From Enoplolaimus lenunculus (lineage: Eukaryota > Nematoda > Enoplea > Enoplida > Thoracostomopsidae): a DNA stretch of 64,000 nt. The notes under the pieces were generated by a model. It did no database searches, was not told the DNA's origin, and saw only the letters and a program-made list of their open reading frames with translations. The first letter of the stretch is position 1. Each line of letters starts with the position of its first letter. The stretch covers positions 1-64,000 of the forward strand of contig JASANG010000885.1 of the NCBI GenBank assembly GCA_030248215.1, given 5' to 3'. The position numbers and the translations under genes are program-made. This document shows, in pieces, positions 36,101-45,736 of the stretch.

Positions 36101-39100
36101 TCACCATACGTCACCGTGCAGTACTGTAAAGTGAATTACTCACGTACGATAATATATGGTGCCACCCTAAACATTTTAAAATTGTTTGATTTGTGAAGCC
36201 ATTTAAATCAAATAGAAATTAAATCCTTTTAGCTGAGAAACGTAAAAAGTGGACATTGAGTATAATAACGCCTTTGTCAAAACGCTATTTTAACATTAAC
36301 AATAAACTTTTTGAATACGCTAAAAAGATTAGAAAGTAATAATTTTAACATTCAAATAATTGGTCAAAACAACGAATTTTAGAATTTTGGTATTATATTT
36401 AACGTATACTAATTGCAAGGTACTCTCAAAGTAGCTATAACATTGCAAATGTTTCAAACCATATTGAAGCTGTGACCAATGCAAAGAACAGGTGCGGTAT
36501 AAGCATATTTCTAAGCCTAAGCCTAAGCGTAAGAAAGCGTTCATTCCTAAGCCTAAGCATAATCCAAGCAAAAAATTGTCTAAAGCTTAATCTTACTCTA
36601 TTCAAGTCACACAGAAAAACGTTCCGCCTTGATCTTTACATGGGCCACACCGCACATGTTTCAAATCATATTGAAGCTATTAAACGAAATTAAACCTTAA
36701 ATGAAAAAATGTTTAAAAGTTAATCGCATGAAATTCACAAATTGCAATTAAAAAATACCAGTTTGCCAACTTCGCGCAATGCGCAAAAGTTAGCGAAAGC
36801 ACAAAAAATTCCTTGCAAATTTTTTTCCATAGAACAATCACGTGTATTTCATAAGAAATTATTGTAAACAAAGTAATGCTGGAAAGTTTCCCAAAATACG
36901 TATGTGGGGCGTTCCAGCTTTAATATATAGATTAGTAATTTTCAGATTTCACAGACGTCGTATTCGAAAGCAAATTCAAGCTCATCACATCATTGCGCCG
37001 CTTAATTTGCCGTATTCGACTAGCTATGTCACTTTTATCTATATTGTTGTCAAATGTTTATATTTGTTGAATGCTATCGCTCAACTGTATATTATGAGCG
37101 TTTTTCTTGGACGCGATCATTATTCGTTATTTAGTCTGCATACAGTTCGCGAATTTTTGAACACTTCTGCGTGGGAAACGAGCGGATTTTTCCCACGCGT
37201 GACACTGTGCGATTTATCGGTATGTTTTCTTTGAACCTATTTTATACGATAATAAGTCTAAGCCTAAGCCTAAGCCTAAGTCAAATTGTTAAATTGACAA
37301 TTTAAGCTATTAAAAACCCTGTCTCGTATAGAAAATAATGTGTAACGTTTACAAATGTGTACGTGCAAAAAACACAATGCGCAGTGTTTAAACAATTATT
37401 ACCAAATTCTATTTTGAAAATATATGTGAAACATAAAAAGGAAAATATTCATGAGAGAAAGGTTTAATACTGGCCGGTTTTAATTGTCTAACTTTAACAA
37501 TGGTTGCGGCCATTGTTACTTTTAGAGCCGTAACAGTAGATTAAGCATATTCCTAAGCCTAAGCCTAAGTGTAAGCGTTACAAAAATGTGTTCCTAAGCC
37601 TAAGTCTTAAAGCATTAAGCTAATAAATGTAGTAATCACCAATTGGTGATAGGTGTTACACACATTTGAGAATACGGGCTCTACGTATTAATTGTTTTTG
37701 TAGAACGATCTGCTAAATATTAGGCCGTAACAGCAGATTAATCGTATTCCTAAGCGTAAGCCTAAGCAAATGAATGTAGTCTAGAATATAAGCCTGCTCT
37801 TTTACAGACCCACCAGAAATCAGGACGGTCCTAAACACGGGCCATGGTTGCAATAAATTAATAAAATGCATATCTGGTAACTGTGCTTTTTTACAGTATC
37901 AGATGCCTTAAAAATAAGAAAGTAACCACTGTAGTTTTTGAACAAATGCAGAAAATATATTCCTCTATTCATAGCGTAAAATTAACAAAAATAACACAAT
38001 GTTTTTGACACAGACGAAATTAATTTTGCGCAACTATCGGATAAACAAATTATTTCAACTGTCAATACCGCATAAAACTTATAAATCAACTTCTAGAACG
38101 AAAACTTGCAACTTTTCGTTTAATAGCTGATCTGGTCAATGTTACTTTTAGAGCCGTAACAGTAGATTAAACCAAGAGTGGATGATCACTCTTTATAACA
38201 AGAGTGTGCAACTGGGTACATTCCGTGTATTAAAGAATGTACCCGGCACGCGTTGCGTTTTTGGCCTACCCCCCTCATTTGGGGGGGTGTTGAAACCTTG
38301 AACGCAGGCAAATACTGTTGCGATACACAGTGCATATCTTGTCCGGTTATATTCTTGAATTAAGTTTAGCTGAGTTCCGTGTGCAGTTGACCCCCCTCCC
38401 TAAATAAGGGGGATATGGACAAAACGCAACGCGCGGTGGTACTTTTTATGCCACGTGTATTTTTGGAAGTTGCACACTCTTATTATCGACTCTTGATTAA
38501 ACGTATTGCTAAGCCTAAAGCCTAAGCGTTGCAAAAGCGTATTCCTAAGCCTAAGCGTAAGCCTAAGCAAAAAATGCAGTCTATAATGTAAGCCTACTCT
38601 TTTACTGACCCACCAGAAACCGGGACGGCCCTAAAAGTAGCATTGGCCGTTGATCTTATTAGGCTGGGCTTTTTGTTGCTGGACGTAATTTTTTAATCCT
38701 TTAGAAACGAGTTTATACCAGGGTTGTTGGCGGCAAAAAAATTAGCGGCAAAAATTTTTTTTCATATTTTTCTATTTCTTTCTGAGGGAGAATGGAAAAA
38801 ATTTAAAAATATTAAACTAACAATAATTTGCAATTGGATATGATATAAAATAACGTTTTTAGATGACATGCAACTAGTTTACAGGCAACACATTAAAGTA
38901 ACCGTGTGTGTATATGTCCACCAGGACACATTGTATGTACGAAAAGATCGAAAATTGCAGCATAATATACAAATGGATTTTATAATTGAAGCTTTGCCAA
39001 GAGATTCAATGTAAAACCACATATGCATCTTGTTCGGTTCCCTCACCAGGTTTTGTCGACAGTGAGGCCAAAGTTAAGGAGCTCAAAATTGAATGCATGC

Positions 39101-41893
39101 TTTTACCGTATGATTTAACACAAGAATACGTCCAGCTTCAACCTCGCTTCGGTCGAGAGGTTCCAGAAATTGAGAGGCTTTGATGTGAGAAAAAACCAAG
39201 TGTCTTGGGATTTAACATATACTTACAAAAAACAATTGTGACTTGTTTAGCTCGTTCCACTCATGAGTTTCTAACGTTCTGATGACCTTCTCCGATTATT
39301 CCACGCCAAAACTTAACGTTATAAAAAATTCGATTATACAAATTGTATATATGCCATTTGACACAGTTTGCGGAGCTGAGATGAAAATTGTTAAATGTTT
39401 CTCAATCAGACGTCTCGCTAACGAGTAGTGATATATAATTTGTCCAACTTATCGAAAAATATTTTGGGTCCCAAGGGGCTGAACTATTGGCCTTGAAAAT
39501 TGAATTTTTTAAAAATTCAGATTTGGGCATAGAATGATCAAGGGATGTCATCGGAAAACTCAAACAAGCAAAAAGTTTCAAAATGCAAACATTTTTGGGT
39601 AAACCCCAACTAAGGGTGAGATAACCAATCACTCAGACATAGAATGAATTTTTTCCATTTTTTTCCGGAAAAAATGGAAAAACTCATTTTTTTCCGGTCA
39701 TAATTTTTTCCGGAAAAATCAACCCTACACTGGATAACTTTTCATTTTAAGCTAAATTCGGCTTACAAATTGTACAGTTTTGGCTTGACCCGTAGCCAGC
39801 TCACCTTGCTAGGAAGGTTGAAATTTTTTAGAATTGACATACAATAGTATTACAATCGAGGTTAAAATCTTCCTAATGCATGCCGAAAATTTTTCAAAGA
39901 AAGCAGAGCGTCCTGGGCGAACCATGGCTACGGATAAGGTTTAAGTAGACACGCATTACAACTGAACTGCCTGCGTGTTGCGAAACACACAAAGTCAACC
40001 AAAGTGTACACTTAAAATGTTTCTGATATTTAAAAAACATTTCTTACATTTAAGAAATAAGCTTAGCAAGGTACACTTGAAAAGTATTTCATTTATAACA
40101 GAAAAAAACCGTTTTCCAGTTATTTTAACAAAAATTGTCCTAAATATCAGAAAAACTTTTCAGATTTGCCACAAAAAATAGTTTTCTGAATAAATTCAGA
40201 AATCTTTTTTAGTGTGTACAGAGTCAACGGCAATTGGTCGTTTGATGCGGCATACTACATAGTCCGTCTGCGGTACTGCGTTTCAAAACACAATAACTTG
40301 TAGCTAAGTAATTGGATATATTTAAGTTATTCATACAAATTATTGAGTATTGAGTATATTTTGTTTAGATTCGGACAATGGGTGGAAACGTACAAGATTA
40401 TACCGTTCAGTGTTTACTGGTCATTAATATATTTAACGAAAAAATATTTCTATTTCTTTGGTTTTGGTACATAATTCTTATTTTACTGACCATTGTTTCA
40501 ATTGTGTATTGGATCATCATAGTGCTACTGCCACGTTTCTCAAGGATGTTTATAAAACGGTAAAATGTGTTAATGGCGTTACTATAGAATTTACTTTTAA
40601 CGTTGTTGCAACATTTGCAATCCTACTTGTTCTCATAGTTTGGCTAGCGTCAGTTTACTTTGCGTACAGTTTGCTTTGTTTGTCTTAAAACTTGTCGCAT
40701 CTCTGATTTAGCCGTATATATGCCGTAGGCTAAACTGCTACTCATACCAATTGCCAATCACTGTAAATTGCAATGAGTTGATTAACCAATGCAGCTAGCG
40801 AGTTGGTTATTTCTGAATTAATATCAGAAAGCTTTAATTCACTCTCAGTTGAGTTGATTCTCCCTCTAAGTTGAGTTGACTCTGAGTGAGTTCATTAATT
40901 AACTCAGAATGAATTGAATCGACTCAAATTTCTGAGTTCGGATAGTCCTAACTCAGACTGAGTGATTCGACTCATTCTGAGTTAAAATCAACTCACTCAA
41001 ATTTAGTGATTGGCCTAGGCCAATCTGTTATTCTGAGCAAATAGCACATTGGCCTAGGCTAAATAGCGATTGTAAGATGTTGCAAAACAACAGCAAATGT
41101 AAAACCAACGCTGGTTGGTTTATCGGTACTGCGCTTGTTCAAATAATCAAATATGCAGTTTATCCTAGGCCAAGCTGCTATTACGCAAAATACAAGCTTG
41201 GCCTAGGCCGATTTGTAATTGGCCTGGATAGCAGATTGGCGTACGACATATATTTGTAGCTATGTAAATCGGGTTAATAAAAAATCAAAGTGGTACTCAA
41301 TAGTACAACACGGACGAGACGTGTCCAAGTTGCCCCGGCTATAACGTTATTACTCCGCAACATCACACCAATCAAACCGTTTTAGACACTTGGATTTATC
41401 TCGAACGTTATTTGACGCTGTACAAAACGACCGAGATATGAACCGTTTTGTGGGCAGCTATCTTCGAACCGACGGAGTGTTTATTTTACGACTCATCGAA
41501 TTTCATGCCGGGGTCGTATTCGGTACAGAACTGACCCACGAATTATGGAACGCATTCTTTTGCACCACCCCACAACTATCGTTTGTTCCGCAAAGAAGAC
41601 AGTCGCATACTGGTGAAACAAGACAACATAGCAACCCTGCATCGTGTTTGCGAAACGAACAGCGGTACGAAAAGCTAAAAGTGTTAGTTCCGAACGGAAC
41701 TACCGGATACAAAGAAAGTTATTTAAGGGTAATTAAGCGGTCCGTCAGTCGTTCAGACTCTGACGACCCTGATGGAAAAGAATCAGAAGTTGAAGACAAC
41801 GAGAAACAAAGCCCTGCCGATCCAGTTTCGACTAAAGATAGCGTAACTGACGCTGAAGTTAGTAATAAAAAAATTCACGTCAGCCAGGTTTAA
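32997..41893 (+). CDS. Innexin gap-junction channel protein, complete six-exon gene
   Basis: Subunit of invertebrate gap junctions or hemichannels at the plasma membrane. Exons 32997-33188, 34228-34420, 35532-35643, 36946-37219, 40369-40559 and 41386-41893 sum to 1,470 nt (489 aa plus stop); all phases agree. TM1 is about 26-46. First extracellular loop has Cys52 and Cys70 (AEN-YCW). The innexin signature YYQWV is at 99-103, starting TM2. TM3 is about 188-215. Second loop has Cys254 and Cys272 (VTLCD, YTVQC). INIFNEKIFLFLWFWY leads into TM4. C-terminal domain: DGVFILRLIEFHAG and an acidic Ser/Asp/Glu-rich tail. Two Cys per extracellular loop, 17 residues between them, as expected for innexins. 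An in-frame TAA just before the ATG fixes the start. The N-terminus (MLDTFIQTL) has the usual short cytosolic helix. Which innexin paralogue is not determinable by eye. Confidence 0.95.
33200..33405. repeat. TTAGGC-bearing MITE (F3a) in innexin intron 1
   Basis: Left end TTGGCCCTCGTATAGAACAA, right end GGCCCTGTTCTGTACATGGG. Begins 12 nt after the exon 1 boundary. Two internal TTAGGC clusters. Confidence 0.9.
33540..33667. repeat. Degenerate TTAGGC-like array
   Basis: Irregular GCTTAGGCTAAGG/TTAGGCAA motifs, without clear terminal repeats. Continues briefly after the F4 element at 34125-34175. Confidence 0.6.
33668..34119. repeat. MITE F4 in innexin intron 1, inserted in a TTAGGC-like array
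   Basis: TACTGTAGTGACCCGAATAA at the left, TTATTCGGGTCAATACAGTA at the right, in opposite orientation to the copy at 24631. Confidence 0.9.
34228..34420 (+). CDS. Innexin exon 2
   Basis: Acceptor TTTTTAG, starts YAENYCW; holds YYQWV and TM2; donor GTGAGCG in phase 1. A palindromic MITE begins only 10 nt into the following intron. Confidence 0.95.
34431..34687. repeat. Palindromic MITE F1, 10 nt inside innexin intron 2
   Basis: CACTGTAAATTCCAATGAG to GGAATTTGCAGTG. First of two F1 copies about 55 bp apart. Confidence 0.88.
34741..34996. repeat. Palindromic MITE F1, second of a pair
   Basis: CATACTGTAAATTTCATTGA to GGAATTTGCAGTG. Arms built of GAGTTGA/TCAACTC motifs. Confidence 0.88.
35168..35376. 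repeat. Palindromic MITE F2 in innexin intron 2
   Basis: CTGCACAAAATGGTGAGTC to CTCACCATTTTTTGCAGTG; strongly complementary arms. Confidence 0.88.
35532..35643 (+). CDS. Innexin exon 3
   Basis: Acceptor TTTTTCAG, donor GTAAGTG, leaves in phase 2. Encodes the cytosolic loop starting GMKVHEIV. Confidence 0.9.
35740..35994. repeat. Palindromic MITE F1 in innexin intron 3
   Basis: CACTGTAAATTTCAATGAG to GAAATTTACAGTG. Confidence 0.88.
36061..36168. repeat. Short GTCACCGTCCG-type MITE (F7), unexpanded
   Basis: GTGGCGCTATACTTTTGATG, a few GTCACC units, then GGTGCCACCCT. Lacks the expanded minisatellite seen at 50242 and 61806. Confidence 0.65.
36474..36648. repeat. TTAGGC-bearing MITE (F3b) in innexin intron 3
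   Basis: Left end GACCAATGCAAAGAACAGG, right end TTGATCTTTACATGGGCCA; internal CCTAAG array. Confidence 0.8.
36868..36935. repeat. Short dispersed block ending TTCCAGCTTTAATATATAG
   Basis: AAAATACGTATGTGGGGCGT plus TTCCAGCTTTAATATATAG. Very similar blocks at 32350-32415 and 42680-42735. Here it ends just upstream of the innexin exon 4 acceptor. Confidence 0.55.
36946..37219 (+). CDS. Innexin exon 4
   Basis: Acceptor ATTTTCAG, donor GTATGTT. Encodes the end of the cytosolic loop, TM3 and the second extracellular loop up to VTLCDLS. Confidence 0.92.
37505..37848. repeat. Two F3c TTAGGC-bearing elements, broken by another repeat
   Basis: GGCCATTGTTACTTTTAGAG start with CCTAAG arrays, then a block (37651-37718, TTACACACATTTGAGAATAC, AACGATCTGCTAAATATT) also found at 42590-42660, then a second F3c body ending GGTCCTAAACACGGGCC. 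Confidence 0.7.
38132..38649. repeat. F3c TTAGGC element carrying a nested F12 repeat
   Basis: Left end GGTCAATGTTACTTTTAGAG, right end GGCCCTAAAAGTAGCATTGG. GTAGATTAA is interrupted by the F12 block at about 38170-38507 and resumes as GATTAAACGTATTGC. Confidence 0.75.
38170..38507. repeat. F12 repeat nested in F3c
   Basis: CAAGAGTGGATGATCACTC at the left and GCACACTCTTATTATCGACT at the right; C-run and G-run near 38270-38290 and 38390-38410. Confidence 0.65.
39230..39640. repeat. F14 inverted-repeat element, degraded
   Basis: CTTCTCCGATTATTCCACGC at the left and TTGGGTCCCAAGGGGCTGA with GATAACC at the right. Same order and partial inverted symmetry as 44511-45165. Confidence 0.5.
39787..39933. 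repeat. Short MITE F11
   Basis: ACCCGTAGCCAGCTCACCTT to CGAACCATGGCTACGGA. Confidence 0.65.
40004..40218. repeat. MITE F6 in innexin intron 4
   Basis: Inverse orientation to the 29272 copy: ACTTAAAATGTTTCTGATAT to TAAATTCAGAAATC. Ends about 150 bp before exon 5. Confidence 0.75.
40369..40559 (+). CDS. Innexin exon 5
   Basis: Acceptor TTGTTTAG, donor GTAAAATG in phase 2. IRTMGGNVQDYTVQC then NIFNEK and TM4. The 3.1-kb intron before it is packed with repeats. Confidence 0.92.
40716..41250. repeat. GGCCTAGGCC sub-repeat cluster, split by an F1 MITE
   Basis: Several copies of (G)GCCTAGGCCAA followed by CTG(C/T)TATT, at about 40725, 41013, 41052, 41165 and 41200. The F1 element at 40759-41008 lies between the first and the rest. 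Located in innexin intron 5. Confidence 0.6.
40759..41008. repeat. Palindromic MITE F1 in innexin intron 5
   Basis: CACTGTAAATTGCAATGAG to AAATTTAGTG (right terminus slightly decayed). Confidence 0.85.
41386..41893 (+). CDS. Innexin exon 6 (C-terminal)
   Basis: Acceptor CCGTTTTAG; 168 residues and TAA. Contains GSYLRTDGVFILRLIEFHAG, a conserved C-terminal innexin block, then a low-complexity acidic tail ending HVSQV. Confidence 0.93.
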
Positions 41894-41930
41894 ACTGGAA
41901 ACGATTTTGTTTTAAATGCTATGCAAGTAT

Positions 41931-42123
41931 GGGCCCATGTATAGAACAGCGCCGGAACAGTAGTATAAGCATATTCCTAAGTCTAAGCCCTAAACGTTAG
42001 CTTAAGCGTAAGGATGAACCTATTAATAAGCCTAAGCCTAAGCAAACAGCTAGTCTAAAGCTTACAATGACTCTATTACAGCCCAGCAGGAAAACGATCC
42101 GGCCCTGTTCTATACATAGACCC
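41931..42123. repeat. TTAGGC-bearing MITE (F3a) 37 bp past the innexin stop
   Basis: GGGCCCATGTATAGAACAGC to GGCCCTGTTCTATACATAGA. Probably lies in, or defines, the innexin 3' UTR. Confidence 0.88.
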
Positions 42124-42838
42124 CAAATATGAATTTACTTCAGTTTTGTTCGACTATTAACGGAGGGGTGTGCATATGATTTTGTGGGCCAGGAAACACT
42201 GACTCGGCAAACTTTACGAAACCAAAATTGCACACAAAATGACAGACACGTTTTACCATTAAAATATCCAAGTAGCCGTAGCTACACCCATGAGCAACTC
42301 TCCTTATGTCCTAGTGTTAATACACACGTTTTCACAAAGTGTACACTATATCAAAAAGGCATCAGATAACCCACGCTTTGAGGTTATTCAGATTTAGGCT
42401 TTCAGTAAACTTATACCTGGACGGATCTTTTCAAATGTGTATAGCAACTATCATTAGTTAGTAATAGGTTATCAAACTCATTAACGAATCAAGTTGAACT
42501 CAAGATTAGTACAATAGAGAGCAAATCAAATACGAAAAATATGCTAAATTTTGAGCCTCAGCATTCACTGGTTGGAAAGTTACATGATTTGGTGTTACAC
42601 ACATTTAAGAATATGGGCTCTACGTATTAATTCTGTTGTAGAACGATCTGCTAAATATTGCTAAGAACAATGTTTACTTGTGCTGGCACGGTGCGCACAA
42701 TACGTATATGGTTCGTTCCAGCTTTAATATATGTAATTATAATACAAGGTCTTAAAAATGTTCTGAATGCTGTTACGAAAAACACTCCGATAAACATTTT
42801 TTCTACAAATAAACTTACTCTATGTGAATAATTCTACA
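42124..42838. other. Spacer with dispersed repeat fragments
   Basis: 42590-42660 repeats the block at 37651-37718; 42680-42735 repeats the AATACGTAT/TTCCAGCTTTAATATAT block. No gene seen. Confidence 0.5.
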
Positions 42839-43380
42839 CTCCCAAACACCCCCCCCCCCCCCACCCCCAACACACCACACCACCCCACCCCCCCTCCCCC
42901 CCACCCCACACCCTCACCACTTCACACCACCCCCACCACACACCCCCCCTCCCACCTCCCCCTCCCATCCCATCCACCTCACCCAACTCACCCCAACTCA
43001 CCCCAACTACCCAACTCACCCAACTCACCCAACTCACCCAACTCCCAACCCAACCAACGTCCAACTCACCCCAACCACCCAACCACAACCCCCCCACACC
43101 AACACACCAATCCAATCACCCAACTCACCAACTCACTAACTCACCAACTCACCCAACATCACCAACTCACCAACTCACCCAACCACCCAACCCCTCCCCC
43201 TCCCACACAAAAAAAATAAAAATCAACAAAACAAAAAAAAAAAAAAAAATAAAAAATCAATCATAAAAAAAACAAAAACAAAAAAAACAAACCAAAAAAC
43301 AAAAAACACAAACAACACAACAACAACACCCCACAAAAAAAACAAAAAAAAAACAAAAAAAACCAACCAACAAAACAATC
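42839..43380. repeat. Strand-asymmetric C-rich then A-rich low-complexity tract
   Basis: From 42839 the plus strand is almost only C and A, with a 14-C run near 42849-42862, then irregular CCCAACTCA repeats (42970-43190), then A-runs with C. There is essentially no G for over 200 bp at the start. Could be a real low-complexity DNA (i-motif/G-quadruplex-forming) or an assembly artefact. The poly-Pro/Thr ORF across it is not a gene. Confidence 0.85.
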
Positions 43381-43477
43381 TACAGTGGTTTGGTCTTCAC
43401 AATGTATAATATAATTAATCTTGTCATTGTCTTAGCAATTCTCCAACACTTTGTTGTTGATGGACATATAACAGTCA

Positions 43478-43698
43478 TGGCCAATATCAGTTTTAGGGCC
43501 GTGTAGATAAGCGTATTTCTAAGCCTAAGCCTAAAAGCCGAAGCGTTGTAAAAGCGTAGTCCTAAGCCTAAGCCTAAGCATAAGCCTAAGCATAAGCATA
43601 AGCCTAAGCCTAAGCAAAAAATATGTAGTCTAGAATGTAAGCCTACTCTTTTACAGACACACCAGAAACCGAGACTGCCCTAAAAGTAACATGGGCCA
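43478..43698. repeat. TTAGGC-bearing MITE (F3c)
   Basis: GGCCAATATCAGTTTTAGGG to CCTAAAAGTAACATGGGCC. Long internal array of about ten CCTAAG/CATAAG units at 43560-43620. Confidence 0.88.
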
Positions 43699-43744
43699 AA
43701 GTTATGATGTTTAAAAATTAGCTTAATAAAATTTGCAGAACATG

Positions 43745-44153
43745 TACTGTAGTGACCAGAATATGTGGGTAAATTTCGGTTTATTTTATCTTTTCAGAGA
43801 GTACACTTATTGTTATTCGGTCAAGAACCCCTATTTGATTTTAATTCATTCATATTTTTTACCCAACACTTTTTTTATTCTCTTTTGAGCTGAACTAACT
43901 TAGTTCGGTTTGAAGCAGTTTTGCTGATTGTCATGTCCGGTGACCTTTTTTCAGGCTTATATAAAGTTTATGCGAGTTGTCTGAATGTGTGTTATAACCC
44001 ATGCTTCCGCTTTGGTCTCTTTTATGGACTCTATTATTAATAGGACGTGTGGACTCTGAACTCTAATTAGGGGTACGCACTCCTATTGATAGGGACTCAA
44101 AATGAGCCCCTCTTATTAATAGCCTTCCCTCCGTTATTCGGGTCACTACAGTA
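43745..44153. repeat. MITE F4
   Basis: TACTGTAGTGACCAGAATAT to TTATTCGGGTCACTACAGTA; more diverged than the other copies. Confidence 0.8.
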
Positions 44154-44510
44154 TGTAACAAAAATTTTAAACTTTGAGCTAATTACTTACAATTCTAATA
44201 TATGTTTGCTTGAAATGTAAAAATTACATGAACAAATAAAGTCACGTTTGTAAATAAACACACAAAATAGCTAATTAGAACGTATCATTAGAGCTTACAT
44301 ATGTTTAAAAACCTAATAATTAAATCTCCAAGGAAATCTTTGGTGTCCGTTCTAAGCCTTGGTTGGGATGGCGGCGTTCATACTTAATCAACAAATCGGG
44401 TTATAATATTTAAAAAATGTATTTACACAACAACCGAAATAAACGAACGCTTACAGAATTTTCATAGGTAGTAACAGGGGCGGTCATATGAAAAACCTTG
44501 GGGGCTCATG

Positions 44511-45165
44511 TCCGATGTTTTTGGGTCTTTCCGGTTGTCCCTCAGCCAGTTTTAGCTTAGCCCAAAGATGGATGAATTTTGAAATTTTATTGCATATTTG
44601 AGCTGCTCATAACATCTGGTCATTCCACGCCTAAATTTGAGTTTTTAAAAAATTTGATTTTATAGGTATCAAGGCCCTTCCCTCGGCACCAAAACTTTTT
44701 TGTTAAAAGTTTAGTCAAGTTATATATCATTCGATGCACCTTGTGAAGCTGAGTACAACTGTGTTAAATTTTCTGCAGTCAAACGTCTGGCTAACGAATT
44801 ATGGTCAAATAACTAATTTGGCATGCTGCCAGCGGTTTGGTGCGGCGCAAAATCAGTTATTTGGCCATAACTCGTTAAGCAGAGGTGTGACTTCGGAAAA
44901 TTTAATACAATTTGTCTCAGCCCCGGCGAGCTACGTCGTACGGTATATAATGAGTCTAACTTTTTACGAAAAAATAAATTTTCGGTTCCAAGGGGGACCT
45001 TGGTTCTTGTGATCTTAAAAAATCAAATTTTTCAAAAATTCAAATTTTGTCACGAAATTACCAGGAAATGTTGTGAGAAGCTAAAATATGCAACAGTTTT
45101 CGAAATCCAACCATCTTGCGGCAAACGCCAGCTAGGAGAATAACCGAAAGACTCGTGCAGTTAAT
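44511..45165. repeat. F14 long inverted-repeat element (~650 bp)
   Basis: Left arm (TTTTGGGTCTTTCCGGTTGT, AAGATGGATGAATTTTGAAA) and right arm (CAACCATCTTGCGGCAAACG, GAATAACCGAAAGACTC) are inverted and partly complementary, with further inner complementarity around TCAAATAACTAATTTGG and TCAGTTATTTGGCC. No transposase. Related: 39230-39640 and 57365-57560. Confidence 0.65.
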
Positions 45166-45416
45166 AACCTACGTTTTTCACAGGAGTAAGTTCGGAAACC
45201 AATTGATTATACGCTGAAAATGCAGCCATAAAGGCTGCGTAGTTATTTTTAAGAGCGAAGCGCAAATTTTTTTAACCATTTTTATAACAACGACCGATGC
45301 TAAATTAGGCAAAAAAGTTTCGCCTTCTCGGACCAATGGACGGCACCCCATCGCCATCCGTATCACCGCTTTTGGCCAGTATTAAAGGTTCAAACAGACC
45401 CTCATTCATTCATCGT

Positions 45417-45736
45417 TTAAATAACTCGATGCGGTTTTTGCTGTCCGGTTCCACTAAACGACTGATTATACGGTAAACCTTGAGTTTTAACCGGTGTTCG
45501 AATTACCGTAAGTCGAGCGTTTGCCGCAGCTTCGACCATTTCTTGTTTCATAATCGTCAAATCGTTCAAAATAAACCACGAAGACGCTAAATACGACACT
45601 CCACCAACGACTAAAACAGCTGCCAGTAGAAACATTGAACGTTGCATTGAAATAAAATGAGTGTAGTTGATTTTGCGACTTGCTCCGGTTTGTAAATCTG
45701 TTACAGCGCCGACGATATACGGACCAATAGCATCCC
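45417..45736 (-). CDS. SPNS-like terminal exon, TM11-TM12
   Basis: Acceptor TTGTTTCAG; begins GDAIGPYIVGAVTD; last TM is SMFLLAAVLVVGGVSYLASS; cytosolic tail then TAA. Confidence 0.92.

Noticed and set aside
42824-43219. Pro/Thr-rich ORF and its Gly/Trp-rich antisense ORF
   Set aside because: Produced by the C/A-only low-complexity tract, where stop codons are improbable.
21300-43620. GCCTAA/TTAGGC runs as a true chromosome end
   Set aside because: Runs are short, imperfect, in both orientations and bounded by terminal repeats of MITE-like elements, so they are interstitial.
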